Shown one piece after another: positions 34,719-43,742 of a DNA stretch of 64,000 nucleotides. Below the pieces are notes generated by a model. That model searched no databases. It was not told the origin of the DNA and was given only the letters and a program-made list of their open reading frames with translations. The position numbers and the translations under genes were made by a program. Position 1 is the first letter of the stretch. Each line of letters begins with the position of its first letter. This DNA comes from Peribacillus glennii (lineage in GTDB: Bacteria; Bacillota; Bacilli; Bacillales; DSM-1321). Location: contig NZ_QVTD01000003.1 in NCBI RefSeq assembly GCF_003429105.1, positions 806,001 through 870,000 of the forward strand, read 5' to 3'.

Positions 34719-35909
34719 TCAATTTTGCCCGCTTAAACCGACGTTGCTTGTGCTCTCTTTTTCAAGCTTTATCAGCCAAAATGTGAGGAACACACCCAAC
34801 AGCGAAAGAATGCCGAAGAAAAGATAAACGCTGTAAATGCCATTTTTGTCCATAATGATCCCTGCAAAAAAGGTACTGAACCAATTACCCAGGCCATTCC
34901 CGATTGCGGAATACACCGTAACAGCTGTGACCGTGATGTGTGCCGGTATGATGTGGCGGATATACTGAAGCCCGGCCGGAATAAACAGGCCAAGCGAAAA
35001 TCCTTGGATTACTGAAGTGAAGTAAATAACCCCGAGCCCAGGCTCGGAAAAATAGAATAGCCACCTTGCCAATGACGCAAGTCCCGCGACCAGCGCAATA
35101 GGCAGCAGTCCCATTTTTCTAATCCAGCTTCCCGCAACCCCCATAAACGGAATTTCGGAAAGCACCGCTAAAAGAAAAGCAAGCCCGATGCCTGTATACG
35201 TTCCGCCCCTAGCCTCTACGAATAAGCCGTAATAAACATTATTGGCAAGGTTGGGGCCGAAAACAAGGAATGTAACAGCAAGAAAAATCAAAAATCGCTT
35301 GATTGTAAACAATTCCTTGATTCCATGGGTGATGCCCCGATTGGTTGCCTGGCTTTCCTGCGGCAGCCGGAGTGCCAGCATTGCCGCTAAAGCAAGTGCT
35401 ATAAAGAATGCATAGAAGATCACTGTGGGCCCCAAATTTGTCTCAGATAAACGCCCCATTGCAAACACCGCTATTCCGAAGCCCAGAGACCCGAACATAC
35501 GAAGTCTCCCGTAGTTCGCTTTGACCTTGTTAGTGTATTGCAGAGAAATGCTATCTGATACCGGGATGATCGCACTTTGAAAAATCGCTAGCATTAAGGC
35601 GACGGCTGCCAAAAGGATATATTGATGTAAAAACAAATACCCCAGTCCAAAAAAGCCTGCAAGCAAGGTAGCCATTGACAGGATTTTTGCAGGCTTCCCC
35701 GTCCAATCGCATGCCATTCCCCACAACGGCTGGAATACAATCATGATAACCGGCCCTACCAACATAATTGTGCCTATTTGAGTTCCGTTCAGCTGTTCCA
35801 CTTCTTTTAAATAAACGCTCAATAAAGGCGTGAGGCTGCCCATCGCAAAAAACGCGAACAAGTAAAAGCCCTGCAGCTTCATAAGGTTGAAACGAATAGA
35901 TTTTCCCAA
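34719..35909 (-). CDS. MFS transporter, MFS_1-like
   Basis: About 396 residues and 12 helices, with QPLWGMACDWTGKPAKIL after helix 2 as the MFS loop-2-3 motif. It belongs to the sugar/aromatic-acid MFS_1-like group (YwbF/HcaT-like, inference). I prefer a TTG at 35909 nine bases after GGGGG; an ATG at 35882 lacks a site. The cargo is unknown. Confidence 0.85.
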   Translation of the reverse strand: MGKSIRFNLMKLQGFYLFAFFAMGSLTPLLSVYLKEVEQLNGTQIGTIMLVGPVIMIVFQPLWGMACDWTGKPAKILSMATLLAGFFGLGYLFLHQYILLAAVALMLAIFQSAIIPVSDSISLQYTNKVKANYGRLRMFGSLGFGIAVFAMGRLSETNLGPTVIFYAFFIALALAAMLALRLPQESQATNRGITHGIKELFTIKRFLIFLAVTFLVFGPNLANNVYYGLFVEARGGTYTGIGLAFLLAVLSEIPFMGVAGSWIRKMGLLPIALVAGLASLARWLFYFSEPGLGVIYFTSVIQGFSLGLFIPAGLQYIRHIIPAHITVTAVTVYSAIGNGLGNWFSTFFAGIIMDKNGIYSVYLFFGILSLLGVFLTFWLIKLEKESTSNVGLSGQN

Positions 35910-36029
35910 ACTATGTATCCCCCAAGTTGTCAATATGTATCGTCCCGCTTAAAAAGAGATAAAATAAAAATTGCCCGAATGCTTATCCGGACAACAATGG
36001 CTATTCACCGACCTTGAGTGCTGATGTAT

Positions 36030-36200
36030 TTAATCGATAGCCTCCGCACCGTGAAAGGCGTTGAAGAATGCCCCGGTCTGATACACCCGTATCGCAGATT
36101 CATTAAAAGGAATCACCTTCGAAAGATTACTGCATGTTTCCGGCCTTAATATCCCTCGCATTGCGACTTGAAATTCCGTATCTTCATATATATGACAATA
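36030..36200 (-). pseudogene. Possible C-terminal gene remnant
   Basis: An open frame without a start reads YEDTEFQVAMRGILRPETC, SNLSKVIPFNESAIRVYQTG, AFFNAFHGAEAID and stops. It is preceded by an in-frame TAA and no ribosome site is present. The text looks like a real protein tail, but the family is not recognised. Chance cannot be excluded. Confidence 0.25.
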
Positions 36201-36203
36201 CCA

Positions 36204-36509
36204 TTATAGTATGGCCGGAAAATTATTACTAGTAGTTATTATAGGCAAGCAGCATAAAAAGCGCAGAACCATAAATGGTTCTGCACCCTTCGATTTATTT
36301 TGGCCGTCTCCTGTTTCTTCTTCGGTACCGTCTTCAGTTTCATCTTCAGTACCGTCTTCAGTTTCTTCATCAGTACCTTGTTCCGTGTTTTCAGTTTCTT
36401 CCGTTTCTGTTCCTTCCGCATCAGAATCCTCGTTACTGCAACCTGTGGCAATACCTGTTAACAAGAAAGCTGCCATCAATGCTAAAAGCAATTGTTTTAC
36501 ATTTTTCAT
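36204..36509 (-). CDS. Small acidic lipoprotein, C-terminus probably altered
   Basis: A lipoprotein signal (LLLALMAAFLLTGIATGCSN) gives a lipidated Cys. The mature part is a low-complexity acidic tail with repeated ETEDGTED units, encoded by tandem 24-bp repeats. The last 23 codons run through a terminator hairpin. One base earlier in register a TAA would end the protein before the hairpin, so an indel near the end is likely. Function unknown; it is probably displayed on the membrane outer face. Confidence 0.7.
   Translation of the reverse strand: MKNVKQLLLALMAAFLLTGIATGCSNEDSDAEGTETEETENTEQGTDEETEDGTEDETEDGTEEETGDGQNKSKGAEPFMVLRFLCCLPIITTSNNFPAIL
36255..36284 (-). terminator. Terminator inside the lipoprotein frame
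   Basis: GCAGAACCATTTATGGTTCTGC then GCTTTTT on the minus strand. Confidence 0.85.
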
Positions 36510-36735
36510 TTCTCCCATGCCTGCTTGATTGTCCGATTTGGATTACAACACTATGAAACAATTCTTCACGGCATTTAGAAGGAGATTCCAAAATTCTTAA
36601 CTTTCGTTAACCCGTTCTTTATATGTGCTTGATTATAGAAAAATCAGTGCTTCTTCCCTGTATTAGTTACCTAATGATCAAATCTAATGGCAAAAAAACA
36701 GGAACTCCATGTCCCTGTTTCATATTGTCTAATCA

Positions 36736-38892
36736 TTATGCAGTTTTAGCAGGCAGTACGATGTTAAAGCGAGTTCCTTTGTTCAACTCACTCTCGACAA
36801 TGACACGGCCATTATGGCTTTCGATGATTTTAAAACTCACCATCAAGCCCAGGCCGTTCCCGGTCTTCTTTGTCGTATAAAAAGGCTCGCCAAGCCGTTT
36901 TAATTTTTCCGCCGGTATACCCACTCCATTATCCGTGATGGATATTTGGACTTCCCCATCCTTCTTCTGGATGGATACTTCTATCATGCCGCCATTTGGC
37001 ATAGCCTCCATGCCATTTTTCAAGAAATTCAGGAAGACCTGTTTCAACCGGTTTTCGTCGCATGAAACAAGAATCTCTTCTTCTTTGGCATGAAAATGAA
37101 TCTGGACGTTCCGCTTTCTGGCTTCAAAATCAATGAAGGAAGCAACATTTCGGACAACCGGGATGATATTCTTTAGTTCCAGTTTTACAGCCTTGGGTTT
37201 TGTCAATACCATAAAATCCTCCACAATATCGTTCACACGTTCGATCTCTTCCAAAATAATTTCCAGAAACTCCTTCCTGGAAGGATCGGTCTCGTCCAAT
37301 TGAAGGAATTCGGTATAACCTTTCATGGATGTTAAAGGATTGCGGATTTCATGTGCCACCCCCGCTGCAAGTTGCCCGACCGCTGCTAATTTATCCTGCC
37401 GGTGAAGGGCTTCTTCAGTTCTCTTCCTTTCTGTGATATCATTCCGGATCGCAAGATATTGATAAGGCCTGCCATTTGGTCCAAGGTAAGGCACAATCGT
37501 TGTATCCACCCAATAATAAGAACCATCTTTTGCCCTGTTCCTGATTTCTCCCTTCCAGACCCTTCCGCCGCCAATCGTTTTCCAAAGTTCAATAAAGAAA
37601 GATTTCGGGTGATAGCCGGAGTTCAGGATGTTGTGGTTTTTTCCAATCAACTCCCCGCGACTGTATCCGGAAATATCACAAAACCTACTGTTGACCTGGG
37701 TAATTATTCCTTTTGCATCCGTAAAAGCGACAATAGAGGACTGATCGAGTGCATAATGGATATCACTTACCTCTTTCAACGAATCCTTCAAATTCTCTTC
37801 TGCTTGTTTTCTGTCCGTGATATCCGTACGGATGGCAATATACTGATAAGGTTTTCCATTTTTCATAAATGGCACAATCGTTGTATTAACCCAATACAAA
37901 GTCCCATCTTTGGCTTTATTGCAGATTTCACCTTTCCAGGTGAGTCCCTTCGTAATCGTGGTCCACAGCTCTGTAAAAAAGGAGTTCGGGTGATAGCCGG
38001 AGTTAATGACTGAGTGGGTGTGGCCAAGCAGCTCATCCTCGGTATATTTCGATATTTCAAGGAACTTTTGGTTCACATAAGTAATGATTCCCTTAGGATC
38101 CGTGATGGCAACAATAGACGACTCGTCCAAAGCAGAACGGATATCCTTGATGTGCTGATTGCTTACGGCCAGGCGCCTGCTGATGACGGCACTGGATCCA
38201 AGCAGCCCTGTCAAAATCAAAATCGACATGAATAAAACCAAATATACGACAAAAGGCGTTTCATGGACCAGCTGATCGACCTTTCTTACAGGAGCATCGA
38301 CAGGGAGCGCCCTTAGCAATAATAAATGGCCTTGCACAATCGCCCCAGTGATAATAAAAGTAGAAACCGGCTTAAACCACAGGCGGTTGGAAGTCCGCAT
38401 TCTGTTTGAATAGAACAACACCATGAAAGCAAACAAAAATAAACCAAATATCAGGACAACAGTGAATAATAACAAATAATAATGAATACCCAGGCTGTAA
38501 TTTAATGAATACATGCCGATGACGTAATTGGAAAGGAGCGCGACGGTTAAGAGAAGACTGCAAATGCACACATTGGACAGCCTGATCCTTATGTTTGTGA
38601 CAGAGAAAAAACCCATTGATGCCAGAGCAATGCCAAGAACGATCGACAAAAGTGCAATCGGCAAATTATACCTTGCTGCACCGCTTAAATCAAAGGCTAA
38701 AACACCAATAAAGTTTAGCGTCCAAATTCCGATGCCCATTGAAAAACTGGCGCCGAGAAAGAGAAATCTCTTGTGGCGCTCCGCTGTTCGAAGCATTGTC
38801 AACAAATCAAGCGCAGTATACGTCGCGATAAAGGTTAAGATTATTGCCACCAATAATAAAATCGGATTGGTTGATTCGATCCCGGCATCCAT
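36736..38892 (-). CDS. Membrane histidine kinase with degenerate MHYT-like sensor and two PAS domains
   Basis: A 718-residue orphan sensor kinase. Residues 1-240 hold seven hydrophobic helices arranged like an MHYT sensor, but the Met-His motifs read WTLNFIGVLAF, YSLNYSLG and GHLLLLRA, so the usual metal-type residues are lost. PAS1 spans about 250-365 and PAS2 about 380-490; the two are strongly similar. HisKA carries His514 in AHEIRNPLTSMKGY and the ATPase has DNGVGIPAEKL and GNGLGL. HEIRNPLT is typical of sporulation-type kinases feeding Spo0F. No response regulator is adjacent, which fits, but the role is inferred. Confidence 0.88.
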   Translation of the reverse strand: MDAGIESTNPILLLVAIILTFIATYTALDLLTMLRTAERHKRFLFLGASFSMGIGIWTLNFIGVLAFDLSGAARYNLPIALLSIVLGIALASMGFFSVTNIRIRLSNVCICSLLLTVALLSNYVIGMYSLNYSLGIHYYLLLFTVVLIFGLFLFAFMVLFYSNRMRTSNRLWFKPVSTFIITGAIVQGHLLLLRALPVDAPVRKVDQLVHETPFVVYLVLFMSILILTGLLGSSAVISRRLAVSNQHIKDIRSALDESSIVAITDPKGIITYVNQKFLEISKYTEDELLGHTHSVINSGYHPNSFFTELWTTITKGLTWKGEICNKAKDGTLYWVNTTIVPFMKNGKPYQYIAIRTDITDRKQAEENLKDSLKEVSDIHYALDQSSIVAFTDAKGIITQVNSRFCDISGYSRGELIGKNHNILNSGYHPKSFFIELWKTIGGGRVWKGEIRNRAKDGSYYWVDTTIVPYLGPNGRPYQYLAIRNDITERKRTEEALHRQDKLAAVGQLAAGVAHEIRNPLTSMKGYTEFLQLDETDPSRKEFLEIILEEIERVNDIVEDFMVLTKPKAVKLELKNIIPVVRNVASFIDFEARKRNVQIHFHAKEEEILVSCDENRLKQVFLNFLKNGMEAMPNGGMIEVSIQKKDGEVQISITDNGVGIPAEKLKRLGEPFYTTKKTGNGLGLMVSFKIIESHNGRVIVESELNKGTRFNIVLPAKTA

Positions 38893-39010
38893 TTATATTA
38901 ATCACCTTTCACTCTCTAGACTCACTAAAATCAGCTTAACGTATTTGAAAAGGTACAACAATAACTTTCAGGCTGACCCAAATTCAGTTCAAGCCCACGT
39001 CTGAATACAA

Positions 39011-41293
39011 TTAGATTAGCGTATAATCTTTCCAATTTTCAGGCAGCATGCGCTGGTATTTGCCTGTCAAAAAACGGTCATCCGCAAGCACAATCAGACC
39101 GTGGTCTTCCTCTGACCTAATCAGCCTTCCACCTGCCTGGAGCACCTTATTCATGCCTGGAAATACATAAGCATAATCAAATCCGTTTTTGCCCTTCCCT
39201 TGAAAAAATTTTTTTATGATATCCCGTTCAGGACCGATTTGCGGCATGCCTACGCCGACCACAATAACTCCGTTCAGGCGGTTACCCTTAAGATCGATCC
39301 CTTCCGAAAAAATGCCGCCCATTACGGCGAATGCTAACAATGTTGATTCAGTTTCTTCTTTGAACAAGGCTAAAAATGAATCCCTATCAGCCTCTGACAT
39401 ATTCGCGCTCTGAATGATGGTTTCAAAACCGTTATCCTCTTTGGTAGCTTCATAAATCAAATTCATGTATTGATAGGATGGGAAAAACACCAGGTAGTTT
39501 CCCTGTCGTCCAGATAGCAGGGTTTTTAACATCGCGGTGATTTCATCCTTTGATGATTCCCGGTCCCTGTAACGGGTCGAAACCCGTTTAATATATACCT
39601 CCGTTTGCTCGGGGGAAAATGGTGAGGTTATTGAAATGGAATAGTCATCAACCGACCCGCCAAGCATTTCTGTATAGTATGGCAGCGGCATCAATGTTGC
39701 CGAAAAATGAATCGTCGACCTGAATCCTGCCGAGATTTTCTGCAGCAGCTTTGAAGGGTCCAGGCAGAAAACCTTCACCCTTACTTCATTGCGGCTCATT
39801 TCCGAATAGACAGTAAAATGTTCATCATACAGTTGGGAAATTTTTAGAAAATTTTGTGCAGCAAAGTAAATCTCGAGCAATTCCCCATTATTTTCCTCGT
39901 TCCCTGACACGGATAAATACTGTTCCGCTGTTTCGATGAACCCTTCCAGAAGTTCAATCAATCTTTTTGGCACTTCGCTCCATTCGGATGTATTCATTGA
40001 TTGATGCTCTTTTTTGAAATCGATGAAATATTGGTTGATGTGTTTGAAATGGTTGAATAATTCATTATCAACGTCTTTAAACTCCCTTTTCAGCTGAAGA
40101 AATGACGATTTATTCAGCTCCGCCGAAAACATCTCCCTGCCCCTGTCCACCAAATTGTGTGACTCGTCAACAAGCAAAACAGTTTTTTTCTTTTGTTCTT
40201 CAACTAATCGTTTTAACGAAACCCTAGGATCGAACACATAGTTGTAATCACAGATGATGGCATCGCTTAAATAGGCAAGGTCCAGGGAAAACTCGAAGGG
40301 ACATAATTCATGTTTTATGGCATATCGTTCGATTGCTTTTCTGTCGAGTATGTTTTCGTTCATTAGTGCATCAAGGATAGCTTCATTGAGCCGGTCATAA
40401 TAACCATCCGCAAATTCGCATTGGTTTTTACATTTGGTATCTTCCTGAAGACACACCTTTTCCTTAGCCGTGATGGTAACAGTCTTGACAGACAGGCCCT
40501 TTTCCTCCAATAAAGAAAATGCATCCTCGGCCGCTTTCCTTGTTGTCGTACGGGCAGTCAGGTAAAAAATCTTTTCAATCATGCCTCTCCCCATCGCTTT
40601 CAGTGACGGGAAGATGGTCGACATCGTTTTTCCAATGCCGGTAGGGGCATTCGCAAATAAAGACCTTTTATCCTGGATCGTTTGATAAACCGCTCCTGCC
40701 AGTTTTCTTTGGCCCTTTCTATAGTCCGAAAAAGGAAAATCGCTTTGCTGAATGCTTTCATTTCTGTTTTTGAAGTGTATTGCCTGCCAATTCGCAAATG
40801 GATAGTATCCTTCAGCAACTTGCTGAATAAATGTTTGTAAATCAGCGAAAGAACACGATTTTTGAAATCGTTTTACCTGCTCTGTTTCTGTATGTACATA
40901 TGAAAGCTGCACATTTATTTGATCAAGCCCATTGTCCTTGGCATACATATAAGCATAGCATTTCGCCTGGGCCCAGTGGACCGGATGGCTGTTTTCAGTT
41001 ACTAGCTCAAGATTTCCGGCTGTTGATTTAATTTCATCTATCGTCACAATTCCTTCATCGAACAAAAGGCCATCACATCTTCCCTCGAGATGGAAGAGTA
41101 TGTCATTGCATTCGATTTCCGTTCGAAGGAAAAATTCATTTTGGTCCGTGTCCCGATATAGTTTTTGGATTTTTTGGTGGGCTTTTGTTCCTTCCGCCAT
41201 GGAATTAGTCATCCGAAAGCGCGTATCGAGGCTGCCGCTCCGAAAGACATATTCAACAAAAGACCTTACCGAAATGCGATAGCCATATAACAT
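39011..41293 (-). CDS. RecB-type nuclease fused to XPD/DinG-family helicase
   Basis: A 760-residue protein. The first 170 residues match a Cas4/RecB-type PD-(D/E)XK nuclease: His39 in EGTKAHQ, Asp74 in EGRCDG, the E-x-K at 87-89 in DEIKST, and the QAKCYAY motif at 109-115. The helicase follows with Walker A APTGIGKT at 216-223 and DESH at 376-379. Four cysteines (281, 288, 292, 331) form the expected XPD-type iron-sulfur cluster. The C-terminal arginine-finger region reads QAGGRLIRSEED. It should unwind and cut DNA during repair; the B. subtilis counterpart is not known to me. Confidence 0.88.
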   Translation of the reverse strand: MLYGYRISVRSFVEYVFRSGSLDTRFRMTNSMAEGTKAHQKIQKLYRDTDQNEFFLRTEIECNDILFHLEGRCDGLLFDEGIVTIDEIKSTAGNLELVTENSHPVHWAQAKCYAYMYAKDNGLDQINVQLSYVHTETEQVKRFQKSCSFADLQTFIQQVAEGYYPFANWQAIHFKNRNESIQQSDFPFSDYRKGQRKLAGAVYQTIQDKRSLFANAPTGIGKTMSTIFPSLKAMGRGMIEKIFYLTARTTTRKAAEDAFSLLEEKGLSVKTVTITAKEKVCLQEDTKCKNQCEFADGYYDRLNEAILDALMNENILDRKAIERYAIKHELCPFEFSLDLAYLSDAIICDYNYVFDPRVSLKRLVEEQKKKTVLLVDESHNLVDRGREMFSAELNKSSFLQLKREFKDVDNELFNHFKHINQYFIDFKKEHQSMNTSEWSEVPKRLIELLEGFIETAEQYLSVSGNEENNGELLEIYFAAQNFLKISQLYDEHFTVYSEMSRNEVRVKVFCLDPSKLLQKISAGFRSTIHFSATLMPLPYYTEMLGGSVDDYSISITSPFSPEQTEVYIKRVSTRYRDRESSKDEITAMLKTLLSGRQGNYLVFFPSYQYMNLIYEATKEDNGFETIIQSANMSEADRDSFLALFKEETESTLLAFAVMGGIFSEGIDLKGNRLNGVIVVGVGMPQIGPERDIIKKFFQGKGKNGFDYAYVFPGMNKVLQAGGRLIRSEEDHGLIVLADDRFLTGKYQRMLPENWKDYTLI

Positions 41294-41494
41294 AAAATCA
41301 CCTGGTTCTTAAATATATTTCTTATTAAATCATATAATCGGGAAACAATATACGGCATGCGGGAAAATCTTCACCGTTTCAAGGGCAGGGATAGAAAAAG
41401 GATCATTACAATAGAAAGACTAATATTTGCATCGAAAGAACCAGGAATAATTTATAATAGAACTATACACAAAAATTTCCAAGGAGGTGTATCC

Positions 41495-42406
41495 ATGCCT
41501 GATATTTTGCCAACGGTGAATGTAACTGAGATGCCCGTTAAACAGGCCCAACACAAAAAACGTCCTGCCGCCAAAATCCTGCAACGCGGGTTATTGATAA
41601 CCCTGGGAGCAATCATGATGGGCGTCGGCCTTGAAATTTTCCTTGTCCCAAATAAGGTAATTGACGGAGGGATCACAGGGATATCGATCATGCTTTCTTA
41701 TGTAACGGGCTGGCACCTAGGGGTGTTCCTCTTCCTGCTTAATCTTCCATTCTTCTTCCTCGGATATAAACAAATAGGGAAAACCTTCGCTCTATCTACT
41801 TTATATGGTATTTTCATCCTATCGGTTACGACTTCCCTGCTTCATCCGGTTCCTGCTTTGACACAGGATATCCTGCTTGCGACTGTGTTCGGAGGAATAA
41901 TATTAGGCGCAGGCATAGGAATCGTGATCAGGTACGGAGGTTCTCTTGATGGAACTGAAATTTTAGCGATCCTCGCGAATAAAAAACTGCCTTTTACCGT
42001 TGGAGAGATCGTGATGTTCTTTAACTTATTCATTCTCGGCACATCCGGTTTTGTGTTTTCCTGGGATCGGGCCATGTATTCGTTGCTGGCGTATTTTGTA
42101 GCCTTTAAAACGATGGACCTCACGATAACGGGAATGGATGAATCGAAATCTGTGTGGATCATAAGCGAGGAATACCGGGAAATTGGCGATGCCATCATTA
42201 ACCGTTTAGGGAGGGGTGTTACATACCTGACAGGAGAAGGAGCATTCTCAGGGGATGACAAGAAAGTCATTTTTTGTGTGATTAACCGTTTGGAAGAAGC
42301 AAAACTGAAGGAAATCGTCAGTGAATATGACCCCGCAGCATTCCTTGCCGTAGCTGACATCGCGGAGGTTCGCGGCGGCCGGTTCAAGAAAAGGGATATC
42401 CATTGA
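41495..42406 (+). CDS. YitT family membrane protein
   Basis: A 303-residue protein with five or six transmembrane helices (DUF161/YitT; GGITGISIML, GGSLDGTEILAI) and a C-terminal DUF2179 domain (SVWIISEEYREIGDAI, GVTYLTGEGAFSG). The family is common in Firmicutes, with no fixed function. The ATG at 41495 follows AAGGAGGTG; upstream open codons have no site. A TATAAT lies near 41453. Confidence 0.9.
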   Translation: MPDILPTVNVTEMPVKQAQHKKRPAAKILQRGLLITLGAIMMGVGLEIFLVPNKVIDGGITGISIMLSYVTGWHLGVFLFLLNLPFFFLGYKQIGKTFALSTLYGIFILSVTTSLLHPVPALTQDILLATVFGGIILGAGIGIVIRYGGSLDGTEILAILANKKLPFTVGEIVMFFNLFILGTSGFVFSWDRAMYSLLAYFVAFKTMDLTITGMDESKSVWIISEEYREIGDAIINRLGRGVTYLTGEGAFSGDDKKVIFCVINRLEEAKLKEIVSEYDPAAFLAVADIAEVRGGRFKKRDIH

Positions 42407-42428
42407 TTATGTATCTATAAACAAAATA

Positions 42429-42499
42429 GGCTGTGTAAAATCACAGAGTCAGACCCACATGTAGACGCTTCTATGGGTCAATCCCTTGATGACACAGCC
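42429..42499. repeat. Composite hairpin with GGGGTCTGACCCC-family core
   Basis: Outer arms GGCTGTGT and ACACAGCC enclose AGTCAGACCCA and TGGGTCAATCCC. It sits between the convergent YitT and YdjO-type genes and may end transcription of both. Confidence 0.6.
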
Positions 42500-42513
42500 C
42501 CGAACAATATTAT

Positions 42514-42708
42514 TTATTTCATTTTCGGATTATTGATTGCTTGGAGCATTTTTGTTCCAGCCTTCATTTCACTATTACAAAGCGGGCAACTTGGTTCATC
42601 ACTGAACGTGAAGTTATCCCGAACCCACCCGTTACAGCTCTCGGATGTACACTCCCATACCTTTGTTTCTTCCGGGGGGATTTCTTCTGCATTATTACGT
42701 CGATACAT
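42514..42708 (-). CDS. Cold-inducible protein, YdjO type (copy A)
   Basis: A 64-residue zinc-ribbon-like protein: WECTSESCNGWVRDNF and CPLCNSEMKAG give four cysteines (C-x4-C, C-x2-C). It matches the YdjO pattern (family knowledge). AAAGGAGTGAGAG precedes the ATG at 42708. The YdjO family is described as cold-inducible; here a second copy lies 720 bp away. Confidence 0.85.
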   Translation of the reverse strand: MYRRNNAEEIPPEETKVWECTSESCNGWVRDNFTFSDEPSCPLCNSEMKAGTKMLQAINNPKMK

Positions 42709-43427
42709 ACCTCTCACTCCTTTGATTAACTTGAATATGTTTGTTCTAAACATTCCCTATCTTCAATGAAGCAAGATTGGTAAACAAGTAACGCTGTTCT
42801 TATTCATTATACCATAAAATCAGCAACAAAAAATGAAAGAGGCCATCTCCTTTCAAACGAGATAGCCTCTGCATGATTCCATCCTATGCCTTAACACTCA
42901 ATCCGCCGAATCGGCAAACAATTTACGGACTGTTTTTTGTTAAAGACTAAAGAGTAATTTTTTCGCGCAAAACCCAAAACAATGAAAGCCCTTCCTCTCT
43001 CCCATCCATACGGTTCCTGGACCGTGCCTGTGAGAATCAGGTTTCGGCTTCATAGCACATGTTTATTAAAGGGTATTGTAGTCAACGCTGATCTGGAGCA
43101 GTTTAGCCTGGTACATGTAAAAATAGCATGCTTTCAGAGCATTCCAAATAGTAGAAGCAGTTAATGTAGAAGAATAAAACACATGGGGATTATCTAATTT
43201 TTTGTAACTAACTTGATTCTAAAGCATTATGACTTTCTTTCAATAAAAAATCTGTCACATTTTACCTTAATAAAAATGCACTTGTATAAATTACCCTCAC
43301 TGTTATTCATCTAAGGAACAACAGAAAATTAATTATATCATCTTTTATTTTTAAAGTCAATATTCAATCCCATTCCTGATAGGGGGAAATTGAAAGCCAC
43401 TAACGAAAGTGGCTTATTTAAGGTTTG
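42709..43427. other. Intergenic region with two hairpins, no gene seen
   Basis: A hairpin AGAGGCCATCTC/GAGATAGCCTCT at 42838-42870, with T-rich sequence on its minus-strand side, is not next to a gene end. About 500 bp between it and the second YdjO-type gene contain no open frame with a ribosome site. A non-coding transcript reading leftward is possible. Nothing known was recognised. Confidence 0.35.
43394..43415 (-). terminator. Terminator of YdjO-type copy B
   Basis: AAGCCACT, loop TTCGTT, AGTGGCTT then TCAATTT on the minus strand. Confidence 0.75.
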
Positions 43428-43634
43428 TCAGCGAAATGTATTATATTCTGTTTGAATTTTCGGCAGCTCCCTGATTTCCTCAAGCAGATGCCCGCCGCAC
43501 ATCGGGCAGGTTTGATTATCAGCAGAAAATTCCTTCCTCATCCATCCTTTGCAGTTCGGGGCTTCACAAGCGTATACGATCGTGTCTTCCATGATTACTA
43601 CCGGTTCCTCAGAATTCTTTTTTCCAAAGTACAT
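43428..43634 (-). CDS. Cold-inducible protein, YdjO type (copy B)
   Basis: A 68-residue paralogue of copy A: YACEAPNCKGWMRKEF and CPMCGGHLLEEI keep the same four cysteines. AAAAAGGAGG precedes the ATG at 43634; 15 open codons upstream have no site. It has its own terminator, so it is an independent unit. Confidence 0.85.
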   Translation of the reverse strand: MYFGKKNSEEPVVIMEDTIVYACEAPNCKGWMRKEFSADNQTCPMCGGHLLEEIRELPKIQTEYNTFR

Positions 43635-43742
43635 GAGTAACCTCCTTTTTCGATTCATAAGTAAGCCGTGCGAGCTCATTTTTGCCTACTTAGATAGTAT
43701 ACGCAAGTTCATCCTGTAATATTTATGTTAATCTCCGGCCGG

